Shown here piece by piece: positions 1 through 5,013 of a DNA stretch of 5,725 bases; the first letter of the stretch is position 1; each line of letters starts with the position of its first letter. The notes below the pieces were generated by a model. That model saw nothing but the letters and a program-made list of their open reading frames with translations, did not search any database and was not told the origin of the DNA. This DNA comes from an uncultured Balneolaceae bacterium (GTDB lineage Bacteria; Bacteroidota; Rhodothermia; Balneolales; Balneolaceae), in contig CALJMB010000120.1 in the NCBI GenBank assembly GCA_937982515.1, positions 1-5,725 on the forward strand, given 5' to 3'. Both the position numbers and the translations under genes were made by a program.

Positions 1-517
1 TTTCACCGAAATCAGGTTTATGGGTTAGCGTGCTGCCTTCATTTAAAAGCACAACGCTTTCATCCGGCAGGGTAATCTGTTGCGCTCCTGTATAGGAATG
101 AGGCCTGTTTTCATCCGATGCAGGCAGAGCCTGTCGGTTGATCCCGTAGAACCAGGCTCCGGTAAGAGCGATGAACAGGAGGGCGGCTGCGGCGGCCACA
201 TGCGTTAAAAAGGCTCTGTCATGAGTTCTGCGGGGACGAAAGCGAACAGGAGGCCTGCTTGTTACAGAGATGCGCTTGTCATTTGGCGCTTGCAGTGCGG
301 GCTTTATGCGGCCAAATACTTCTTGCAGCCGGGCCTGCTCCCAATCATCAGCTGCTGTCCGCGCTTCCATAAGCGCTGCCAGCTCTTCCGAAAACGTATC
401 TGTAAGGATGGTATCCGCGGCGCCTGAATCAATCAGCTCCATCAATTCCCGAAAGTCTTCTTCGGCCTCTTCACCTTCAAGGTACAAGCGCAATAAGTGT
501 TCAATTCTGTTTTTCAT
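1..517 (-). CDS. FecR-family anti-sigma factor, C-terminus cut by window edge
   Basis: This is the N-terminal 172 residues of a FecR-like anti-sigma factor, an inner-membrane protein that holds a partner ECF sigma factor and passes on a signal from an outer-membrane receptor. The ATG at 517-515 opens MKNRIEHLLRLYLEGEEAEE, the small acidic N-terminal region typical of these proteins. Residues about 103-124 form one hydrophobic membrane segment (LTHVAAAAALLFIALTGAWF) preceded by a basic stretch (RFRPRRTHDR), which predicts a cytoplasmic N-terminus and a periplasmic C-terminus. At residues 146-172 the FecR domain begins, with QQITLPDESVVLLNEGSTL. The usual LPDGS is LPDES here. Full members are about 320-400 residues, so roughly half is missing beyond coordinate 1. 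The ECF sigma gene lies 235 bp upstream on the same strand, a longer gap than in a tight operon, with a candidate promoter in between. The family call is secure; the signal is unknown. Confidence 0.9.
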   Translation of the reverse strand, partial: MKNRIEHLLRLYLEGEEAEEDFRELMELIDSGAADTILTDTFSEELAALMEARTAADDWEQARLQEVFGRIKPALQAPNDKRISVTSRPPVRFRPRRTHDRAFLTHVAAAAALLFIALTGAWFYGINRQALPASDENRPHSYTGAQQITLPDESVVLLNEGSTLTHKPDFGE

Positions 518-580
518 TCGCTTAAAGGGCGCTGAATTACGTGTTGGATCTATCTGTATCATTGATTTGGTACATACTTC

Positions 581-640
581 AATTAAGTAGAGTCATTTTT
601 TTGCAGAGGGGACTACTTCTAATTAAAAAAAGTTAACAGA
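581..640 (-). promoter_or_regulatory. Candidate ECF-type promoter upstream of fecR-like gene
   Basis: On the minus strand this AT-rich stretch reads a T-run (TTAACTTTTTTTAATTAG), then AGTAGTCCCCTCTGC, an A-run, and GACTCTACTTAATT, about 65-120 bases before the anti-sigma start. A C/G-rich element and a distal GACTCTACTT-like element separated by an A-run resemble the autoregulated promoters often found before fecR genes in Bacteroidota; this comparison is from memory and not computed. The flanks also form an imperfect dyad, with aagtag at 585-590 facing ctactt at 613-618. No TAnnTTTG box was seen here. The inference is that the sigma factor encoded just upstream drives its own anti-sigma gene. 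Confidence 0.4.
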
Positions 641-752
641 ACCGTTACCGGATGAGCCGCGGCGGTTTCAGATGGGTGGTTAGCAGGCGGGGATGCCGGG
701 GGAGAGCCCTATACATACGCTTTGCCCGAGGTGCCGCCTTTACGCTCTCAGG

Positions 753-1382
753 TCAGCCCTGAAGCAGGAGGATGAGTGCGGCCAGGGTGGAGACCACCGA
801 TTTACTCTCTACGTAGTTGCGGATAAACCGGTTGGCCGATACCATATGATTCCGTACGGTATTGGGAGAAATACCTAAATGTTCCGCTATGGATGCGTAG
901 CTTAACCCCTCAAACTTTGCCATTTGAAACACTTTCTGCCGTTGCTCCGGCAACAGAGCCACGGCCTCTCTGATGTGTTGGTAGAGTTCTTTTTGATGCT
1001 CGTCAGCCTCTGCATTTCCACCGATTTCTTCGGTAATCCGTTTCCCCCACTCTTCATTAGCGGTCTCTTCCTTTGCGATCTCTTTCAGATATTTTAACGC
1101 CAGATTTTTACCGATGGTGATCAGGTACGCCTGAACATTGCCGGCTGCCGCAACACTATGCCTGTTTTCCCAGACCTTTAAAAAAACTTCCTGAACCAAA
1201 TCCTTTGCGGCATCTTCATCGCGTACATACCGGAGGGCTATCCGAAATACAGACGGGCTATAACGGGTGTAAATATGCTCTAACGCTTTCGGTGAACCGT
1301 CTGCGAGCTTTTTTAACTCCGCTTCTTCGGAATATGTATTGTCGGTATCCAAGAACTCCGGTAAATCGATTTGTTCTTTCAA
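753..1382 (-). CDS. FecI-like ECF RNA polymerase sigma-70 factor
   Basis: This gene encodes a 209-residue ECF sigma factor that directs RNA polymerase to a small set of promoters when released by its anti-sigma partner, here probably the FecR-like protein downstream. Sigma region 2 spans about residues 32-103 and includes HIYTRYSPSVFRIALRYVRD, then DEDAAKDLVQEVFLKVWENR and AYLITIGKNLALKYLK. Region 4 spans about 137-190, with LLPEQRQKVFQMAKFEGLSY and the helix-turn-helix SIAEHLGISPNTVRNHMVSA. The tail ends in a hydrophobic segment (VVSTLAALILLLQG), frequent in Bacteroidota sigma factors of this group. The start is odd: the codon at 1382-1380 is TTG, there is no ATG or GTG between it and the upstream in-frame stop, and the next internal ATG is past region 2. 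The length fits the family. A five-codon ORF overlaps this start. The family call is firm; the exact start is less so. Confidence 0.93.
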   Translation of the reverse strand: MKEQIDLPEFLDTDNTYSEEAELKKLADGSPKALEHIYTRYSPSVFRIALRYVRDEDAAKDLVQEVFLKVWENRHSVAAAGNVQAYLITIGKNLALKYLKEIAKEETANEEWGKRITEEIGGNAEADEHQKELYQHIREAVALLPEQRQKVFQMAKFEGLSYASIAEHLGISPNTVRNHMVSANRFIRNYVESKSVVSTLAALILLLQG

Positions 1383-1396
1383 AGTGAAGGCGGCAT
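1379..1396 (-). other. Five-codon leader ORF overlapping the sigma-factor start
   Basis: On the minus strand an ATG at 1396-1394 opens MPPSL and stops at a TGA (1381-1379) that overlaps the TTG start of the sigma gene by two bases (TTGA). A purine-rich GGGGA lies just before the ATG (ACGGGGACATG). The arrangement would suit translational coupling of the sigma factor. Chance, or a base error that has moved an ATG start out of frame, are equally possible. Confidence 0.3.
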
Positions 1397-1434
1397 GTCC
1401 CCGTTTCCCCGCAGTACCGCTTTAATGTGGTTTC

Positions 1435-1619
1435 GATAAGAATGAGCTATAAAGGCAAGGAGACGCCTGCCCCGACAAACCTGCCGGCGGAAGGGATGAG
1501 TCAACCCGGTACAACAGCCCTTGTCCCGGATACCTCTCAGACAAGCTCAGAAACCGGTTGAGCTTGTTATCTCCCCTTACAGGGAGCGTTATACGTGCCT
1601 TTATAGCTCATTCCTTATC
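1435..1619. repeat. 185-bp element bounded by ~23-bp inverted repeats
   Basis: The left arm (1435-1457, gataagaatgagctataaag then gca) and the right arm (1596-1619) are reverse complements. Eighteen bases match perfectly (1440-1457 against 1596-1613), and the rest matches apart from one extra C at 1614. The interior codes for nothing convincing and contains a 9-bp hairpin. The right end (1584-1604) recurs near 5106-5126 on the opposite strand with one mismatch in 21. Terminal inverted repeats, small size and a second related copy resemble a MITE-like or REP-like element, but no clear target-site duplication was seen. Confidence 0.6.
1541..1567. repeat. 9-bp stem hairpin inside the inverted-repeat element
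   Basis: The bases acaagctca (1541-1549) and tgagcttgt (1559-1567) are exact reverse complements around a nine-base loop (gaaaccggt). The hairpin sits within the 1435-1619 element, so it may be part of its folded form. No T-run follows on either strand, so a terminator is not supported. Confidence 0.55.
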
Positions 1620-1803
1620 TCAAACACACATCAGGTTCGATTAAAAACCATGTGTATCGTAGAAAATGTGACGTGTCACCGAATGAAGCTTAACTTATTT
1701 AATCCGCAGGCAACATTCATATTAATTTTTTCTAAAACTCTGTGGGGCCGTTGCCCGGCCGGATTCATGCCGGATGCTATTACCCCCCGCGCCACTAAAT
1801 AAG

Positions 1804-1942
1804 TCCCCTTTAGGGGATTCAGGGGTGAACCCGCCTCCGGAACGGCGTGTGAACGTGTTGACCGGCTACTTGGGTTCATCCACCCAAGTGGCCGGTTCTG
1901 AGGCCTTGCCCCGTTTGCCCCCCTCGGTCCCCCTAAAGGGGG
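1804..1942. repeat. Cluster of three hairpins between genes
   Basis: Three separate stems lie here. The sequence tcccctttagggga (1804-1817) forms a short CCCC/GGGG stem. Arms at 1861-1875 and 1882-1896 (accggctacttgggt facing acccaagtggccggt) form a 15-bp stem with a single T-G wobble pair and a six-base loop (tcatcc). The sequence ccccctaaaggggg (1929-1942) forms another C/G stem. None is followed by a T-run. The stretch has no gene-like reading frame, so these look like parts of the surrounding repeat mosaic. Confidence 0.6.
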
Positions 1943-1981
1943 AGGGCTGTCCGGTTCTTTAAATTCTAAATCTCTCTATTG

Positions 1982-2113
1982 TGTCATCCCGAGGAGTGGG
2001 TTGGGCGACGAGGGATCTCACATGCCATAAAAGCAGCTTCTCAGTACTTATAGCCGAGCCTGGACAACGTTTGGGATCCCTCACCCCAAAAACCGGGGGA
2101 TTCGGGATCACAT
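1982..2113. repeat. TCATCCCGAG...GAGGGATCTCA-type intergenic repeat
   Basis: The segment opens tgtcatcccgagg and continues cgacgagggatctcacatg, a word pattern I remember as a common dispersed intergenic repeat in Bacteroidota and other phyla; copy number was not checked. About 58 bases later gatccctc (2075-2082) is the exact reverse complement of gagggatc (2010-2017), and a second gggatcacat follows at 2104, so the whole may fold as one long imperfect hairpin. No coding signal was seen. Confidence 0.5.
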
Positions 2114-2130
2114 ACGTAGGAGTTGATTAA

Positions 2131-2214
2131 AGAACGTAACAGCCCTACCCTAAAGGGGGAAAGATTAGCCGGGCACACGTAATCTCCCCTTAAAAAAGCA
2201 GGCTGTTACGTTCT
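2131..2214. repeat. 84-bp inverted repeat with AGAACGTAACAGCC ends
   Basis: The left end agaacgtaacagcc (2131-2144) and the right end ggctgttacgttct (2201-2214) are perfect reverse complements over 14 bases. The inner parts (taaagggggaaagatta, and taatctcccctt on the other side) are also roughly complementary, so the unit can form a long imperfect hairpin. The same unit recurs at 2334-2373 in direct orientation. It encodes nothing visible. Confidence 0.65.
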
Positions 2215-2265
2215 CCATAATTTGCCTTTTTGATAGCACGGCTCCTTCGTATAAAGGCGCCAGAT

Positions 2266-2312
2266 CCGGTATAACCCTGACAGGGTTCGAAACCCTGTCA
2301 GGGTTATACCGG
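2266..2312. repeat. Perfect 22-bp palindrome, copy 1
   Basis: Arms 2266-2287 and 2291-2312 are exact reverse complements around a three-base loop (cga); the core is ccctgacaggg. A second copy lies at 5014-5062 near a different gene. Relative to that copy, two base pairs of the stem differ and both partners have changed (A:T against C:G, and C:G against T:A), so each copy stays perfectly paired. No T-run follows on either strand. It resembles short dispersed palindromes of REP type in Bacteroidota. It is flanked by oppositely oriented AGAACGTAACAGCC units. Confidence 0.8.
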
Positions 2313-2333
2313 AGACACAGGCTAAATCCAGAC

Positions 2334-2373
2334 AGAACGTAACAGCCCTACCCCCCTTTAAAAAAGGGGGATT
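2334..2373. repeat. Third AGAACGTAACAGCC unit with C5T3/A3G5 hairpin
   Basis: The first 20 bases, agaacgtaacagccctaccc (2334-2353), are identical to 2131-2150. The copy continues into a stem of cccccttt (2352-2359) and aaaggggg (2363-2370) with loop aaa, then gatta, which also ends the first unit. It is therefore another copy of the same repeat with a slightly longer middle. Confidence 0.65.
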
Positions 2374-2382
2374 AACAGCCTG

Positions 2383-2433
2383 TCCCGACCGTGGTCGGGA
2401 TCCGTTCGTGCTCTTGCCCGAAGGGGCACGAAC
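2383..2433. repeat. Two adjacent hairpins downstream of the AraC gene
   Basis: The bases tcccgacc (2383-2390) and ggtcggga (2393-2400) form one 8-bp stem, and gttcgtgc (2404-2411) with gcacgaac (2426-2433) forms another 8-bp stem. They lie about 60-110 bases past the stop of the minus-strand AraC gene and could stop or stabilise its transcript. No T-run follows either stem on the minus strand, so intrinsic termination is not shown. Confidence 0.45.
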
Positions 2434-2489
2434 CGTTGTCTGCGCCATTGCCCCGGGAACCCTTTTTGGACAGCCTCAACGCGTTCCGT

Positions 2490-3413
2490 TCAGTTGAACG
2501 ACTGCCTGAATTCCGAGGGCGAAAGATTGGTTTTGCTCTTGAATAGTTTACTGAACGACTGAGGGTGCTCAAAGCCCAGGTTATAAGCTATCTCACTAAC
2601 AGACAGGTTGGTTGTAGAAAGCTCTGCCTTTGCCTTTTCAATCAGTTTATCGTGGATATGTTGCCGGGTACTACGCCCCGTCAGGCTTTTGAGCAGGCTG
2701 CTCAAATAGCCGGGGGATACATAGAGCTCATCCGCAATATACTGTACAGTGGGCAATCCCTTCCCGAACACATCTTCTTTGAAATAATCGTCGAGAATCT
2801 CTTCCAGGCGGGCCAGGATTTTGTGATTGGCCATCTTCCGGGTGATAAACTGGCGTTCGTAAAAACGCTCTGTATAATTGAGCAGCACTTCGATGTGCGA
2901 AATGATGATGCCCTGGCTGAATTTATCAATATTGGAGTGATACTCTTGCTGAATATTCTGCAAGATCCCTATGATGACAGCCTCTTCTTTTTCGGAGAGG
3001 AACAGAGATTCATTGACCGCGTAGTTGAAAAACCCGTACTGACTGATTGTTTTAGCCAGAGAGGTATCCCAGAGAAAGTCGGGATGGATCAGCAGCAGCC
3101 ATCCGGAAGGGTGATGTTCGGGGATATCGTTGCCGCGCACTTCTATACTATACACCTGGCCCGGAGCAATAAACGACATCAGTCCTTCGTCAAAATCATA
3201 TTTCTGCTGGCCATACCTGAATTTACCGCGAACGTCTCTTTTTAAGCCTATGCTATAAAAATCCTGTATCCAGCTTACCCGGTTATTTTCGGGAGAATGC
3301 CGGATTTGTCCGTAATCCACCAGGCTGATTAACGGATGCTCAGGTTTGGGCAGCCTTCGGATCCTGTGAAATTCGGTTATACTTTTAATTCTCTGGATTT
3401 CTTTGTTTGCCAT
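2490..3413 (-). CDS. AraC-family transcriptional regulator
   Basis: This 307-residue DNA-binding regulator has an N-terminal sensing domain of unknown ligand and a C-terminal AraC/XylS DNA-binding domain. Residues 1-190 hold a cupin-like region (FRYGQQKYDFDEGLMSFIAP near 65-84, then HPSGWLLLIHPDFLW near 101-115). The DNA-binding part spans about 203-305 and has two helix-turn-helices: LPTVQYIADELYVSPGYLSS (220-239), and SVSEIAYNLGFEHPQSFSKL (271-290) followed by the family signature FKSKTNLSPSEFR. The frame stays open to a TTG at 3491, but I chose the ATG at 3413-3411 because MANKEIQRIKSITEFH is how Bacteroidota members of this group typically begin, and the upstream extension is not conserved-looking. 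Members of this group often sit divergently from an oxidoreductase gene; here there is none, only non-coding DNA. The target genes are unknown. Confidence 0.9.
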   Translation of the reverse strand: MANKEIQRIKSITEFHRIRRLPKPEHPLISLVDYGQIRHSPENNRVSWIQDFYSIGLKRDVRGKFRYGQQKYDFDEGLMSFIAPGQVYSIEVRGNDIPEHHPSGWLLLIHPDFLWDTSLAKTISQYGFFNYAVNESLFLSEKEEAVIIGILQNIQQEYHSNIDKFSQGIIISHIEVLLNYTERFYERQFITRKMANHKILARLEEILDDYFKEDVFGKGLPTVQYIADELYVSPGYLSSLLKSLTGRSTRQHIHDKLIEKAKAELSTTNLSVSEIAYNLGFEHPQSFSKLFKSKTNLSPSEFRQSFN

Positions 3414-3551
3414 AACAGAAGGTAGATATTTTTGGTGAAATATTTTTATAAACGCACGCACCAGAGCCGGCAGGGGGGGCATTATCCGCAAGCTCTTCGC
3501 AGCGTTTTGTACTCATCTTTTTCTCTCTTTGATTCCTGATTCCATGTTATA

Positions 3552-3607
3552 CAAAGGTATGGGCTGTACAGCCTTTTGGCGTAGCCGAACCTGCTGTACC
3601 CGTAGCC
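3552..3607 (-). promoter_or_regulatory. Candidate promoter and operator for the AraC gene
   Basis: On the minus strand TACCTTTG (3559-3552) matches the Bacteroidota -7 consensus TAnnTTTG exactly; no clear TTG -33 box is at the usual distance. It would give a leader of about 130 bases before the ATG at 3413. Two bases upstream lies a perfect 12-bp palindrome, ggctgtacagcc (3562-3573). Two pairs of short direct repeats follow: gctgtac at 3563 and 3593 (30 bp apart) and cgtagcc at 3580 and 3601 (21 bp apart). Direct half-sites about two helical turns apart are usual for AraC-type binding, so autoregulation is possible but unproven. Confidence 0.4.
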
Positions 3608-3640
3608 AAAACGATGCCTAACTCACTGCTGCGTCTTAAC

Positions 3641-3733
3641 CGCTCTGTGCTGGTGGGTAACCCGCAGAGCGCATGGCGCAAAGTGCATAGCGTCCCCGGG
3701 GCTCGCGCTATGCGCTATGCTCTATGCGCTTTG
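3641..3733. repeat. Inverted arrays of degenerate 7-bp repeats
   Basis: Bases 3706-3733 read as four consecutive heptamers: cgctatg, cgctatg, ctctatg, cgctttg. Bases 3665-3692, read on the opposite strand, are four more: cgctatg, cactttg, cgccatg, cgctctg. The two arrays face each other across 13 bases (tccccggggctcg), and the innermost pair is perfectly complementary. A further cgctctg at 3641-3647 pairs with cagagcg at 3665-3671. No protein gene is credible here. The unit looks like a dispersed intergenic repeat built by slippage; function unknown. Confidence 0.6.
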
Positions 3734-3964
3734 CCCGTAACACAGAGATGTGCCTTATCAGCTCAAAGACACGCCGCAGGGGGATTGACCGAGGGGGCAC
3801 GGACGCAGATTCGAATACTATCAAACGAAACGTACCTAACAGACCTGCCTTCAAAGCTTGTCCTCCATAGCCTTGGGGTAAAGGCGCAGGAGGAGGGGTT
3901 GCTCCCCTGCAAGATTTCAAGTAGCTAAACATGTACATTCAGACGTATCCGCTTATGGTATAGC
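3734..3964. other. Non-coding gap downstream of the AraC-GyrI gene
   Basis: No convincing gene is seen. The one clear structure is a 5-bp stem (agggg 3894-3898, cccct 3904-3908) about 57 bases past the stop codon of the minus-strand AraC-GyrI gene; with no T-run it is only a weak terminator candidate. Reading frames crossing this stretch on both strands have repeat-like composition and no recognisable domain. Confidence 0.4.
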
Positions 3965-4840
3965 TTAGCGGCTCTCTTTCACAGGGATCCAAACTTCACT
4001 ATAAGCGTAATCTTTTTTGTCTTTGCTCATTTTGGTAAAAGAAAAAGTGGGGGCGTCGATTACCTCGTAATGAGAAGAGGGGAGCCATTCGGAATAGGTT
4101 TTTGCCATTGTTTCCTGCAGCGTAGCAGGGAAGGGCCCTTCATTAGGAAACACCGCCCAGGTGCAGGCTTCAACCGGAACCTTATCCAGCCGGTCACTTA
4201 CTTGATTACTGGTTGTTAAAACGCCGATCAAATGCGTTAAATCTCCTTCTTCTTTCATGAACCCGGCGTCGGCATCATAAGATACATTCACAATTTCATA
4301 AGGTTCTGTATTTTGAAGCCGGCGCATCTCTTCTCTCTGCTCTTCCGTTATGCTTTCTGCAAGCTTTACGATCTCCTGATTGACACCTTCAAATTGCATC
4401 GGCACCCGTTTGCTCACGCCGGCAAAATTAAACGCGGGTTTTTCTTCTATGCGATAATCCATCTCTGTTCCTCCTTGTATGGTGAGGTAAAAGGTCATCC
4501 GGGGCCAGGCTTTGAGGGAGTTTTTCTCTTTTGCTTGCGAAGGGTTTATGCCATGTACGGCCTGGAAAGCCCTGGTAAAGGCATCCGGTGAGCTGTACCC
4601 ATATTTTCGGGCTATATCTTCAACCGTACCCTTCGTTTGCTGAAGTTCCTGCGCGGCCAGAGTTAACCGCCTTCTTCGGATGTACTCTGAAACAGGAACT
4701 CCCGCCACAAAAGAAAACATCCTGCGGAAATGGTATTCCGAGCAACGGGCCAGCCTGGCCGCTTCCAGGATGTCTATAGCTCCCGTTAGATTTTCTTCGA
4801 TATAATCCACGGCCGCATTCATTTTTTCATGCCAGTTCAT
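3965..4840 (-). CDS. AraC-type activator with GyrI-like effector-binding domain
   Basis: This 291-residue regulator couples an N-terminal AraC DNA-binding domain to a C-terminal GyrI-like domain, the Rob/BmrR-type fold that binds small hydrophobic or cationic molecules. Residues 8-107 contain two helix-turn-helices, with AARLARCSEYHFRRMFSFVA then VEDIARKYGYSSPDAFTRAF and the closing HGINPSQAK. Residues 127-290 are the sensor domain, with FAGVSKRVPM, then CTWAVFPNEGPFPATLQETM and the motif EWLPSSHYEV, ending EVWIPVK. The ATG at 4840-4838 has AAGGA seven bases upstream. The N-terminus (MNWHEKMNAAVDYIEENL) closely resembles the many Bacillota regulators of this architecture as I remember them, and Shine-Dalgarno starts are uncommon in Bacteroidota, so acquisition from a Gram-positive source is possible. 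A second, stronger ribosome-binding site sits before the internal ATG of the GyrI-like domain. Drug or toxin response is a family-level guess; the ligand is unknown. Confidence 0.92.
   Translation of the reverse strand: MNWHEKMNAAVDYIEENLTGAIDILEAARLARCSEYHFRRMFSFVAGVPVSEYIRRRRLTLAAQELQQTKGTVEDIARKYGYSSPDAFTRAFQAVHGINPSQAKEKNSLKAWPRMTFYLTIQGGTEMDYRIEEKPAFNFAGVSKRVPMQFEGVNQEIVKLAESITEEQREEMRRLQNTEPYEIVNVSYDADAGFMKEEGDLTHLIGVLTTSNQVSDRLDKVPVEACTWAVFPNEGPFPATLQETMAKTYSEWLPSSHYEVIDAPTFSFTKMSKDKKDYAYSEVWIPVKESR
4460..4476 (-). promoter_or_regulatory. Internal Shine-Dalgarno and ATG at the GyrI-domain boundary
   Basis: Within the AraC-GyrI gene the minus strand reads AAGGAGG (4476-4470), seven bases (AACAGAG), then ATG (4462-4460), in frame. 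This is a textbook ribosome-binding site placed exactly at the start of the GyrI-like domain (MDYRIEEKPAF, residue 127). Translation from it would give a 165-residue protein, the usual size of stand-alone GyrI-like proteins. The site encodes IQGGTE in the linker, so chance coding of GG is the alternative. Confidence 0.5.
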
Positions 4841-4908
4841 GCGGATTTCCTTCTACCTGGTTAACGTTGAAACAGAAGATAGCGGAAATACATCCTGCAA
4901 TGCATGCA

Positions 4909-4916
4909 CAAAAATA
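4909..4916 (-). promoter_or_regulatory. Candidate -7 box for the AraC-GyrI gene
   Basis: On the minus strand TATTTTTG matches the Bacteroidota -7 consensus TAnnTTTG. Transcription would begin around 4900 and give a leader of about 60 bases before the ATG at 4840. No clear TTG -33 box lies at the expected distance, so this is a weak-to-moderate call. Confidence 0.35.
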
Positions 4917-4940
4917 TCGCGCAGATGTTCACGCCATTTG

Positions 4941-4959
4941 AGCCTTGCATATTAAGGCT
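4941..4959. repeat. Small AGCCTT/AAGGCT hairpin
   Basis: The bases agcctt (4941-4946) and aaggct (4954-4959) form a 6-bp stem, followed on the plus strand by a T-rich run (tgtttattttt). It looks like a plus-strand terminator, but no plus-strand gene ends here. On the minus strand it lies just upstream of the candidate -7 box, so it could instead be an upstream regulatory dyad. Confidence 0.3.
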
Positions 4960-5013
4960 TGTTTATTTTTGGGGTTTTCTCTCTATCCATAGGTAAGAAC
5001 CGATAGCCTGTTC

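Noticed and set aside
270..590. Plus-strand reading frame over the start of the anti-sigma gene
   Set aside because: It is a shadow of the FecR-like gene; Ser- and Arg-rich composition is typical of antisense frames.
1634..1649. GGTTCGATTAAAAACCA, resembling a tRNA 3' end
   Set aside because: The T-stem does not close and no upstream cloverleaf arms are present.
2284..2295. GGTTCGAAACC, similar to a tRNA T-arm
   Set aside because: It is the centre of the perfect palindrome; no acceptor, D or anticodon arm can be drawn around it.
2131..2373. Possible CRISPR array from repeated 20-base units
   Set aside because: Units alternate in orientation, spacing is irregular and no cas gene is nearby.
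1676..2448. Several short reading frames of 60-80 codons
   Set aside because: They are made of palindromic repeat sequence, and no product resembles a protein family.
2565..3245. Long plus-strand reading frame (226 codons)
   Set aside because: It lies antisense to the AraC gene, whose protein has clear helix-turn-helix motifs; the plus-strand product has no recognisable domain.
3407..3434. Plus-strand TTG and TATTTTTG promoter-like pair
   Set aside because: It is in AT-rich DNA at the AraC start, the 17-base spacing is short for the phylum, and no plus-strand gene follows.
2490..3491. Longer AraC reading frame starting at TTG 3491
   Set aside because: The extra 26 residues are unlike the family, and the ATG at 3413 gives the standard N-terminus.
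3614..3928. Plus-strand reading frame of 104 codons and an overlapping minus-strand one
   Set aside because: Both run through the heptamer repeat array and have repeat-like composition with no known motif or credible start signal.
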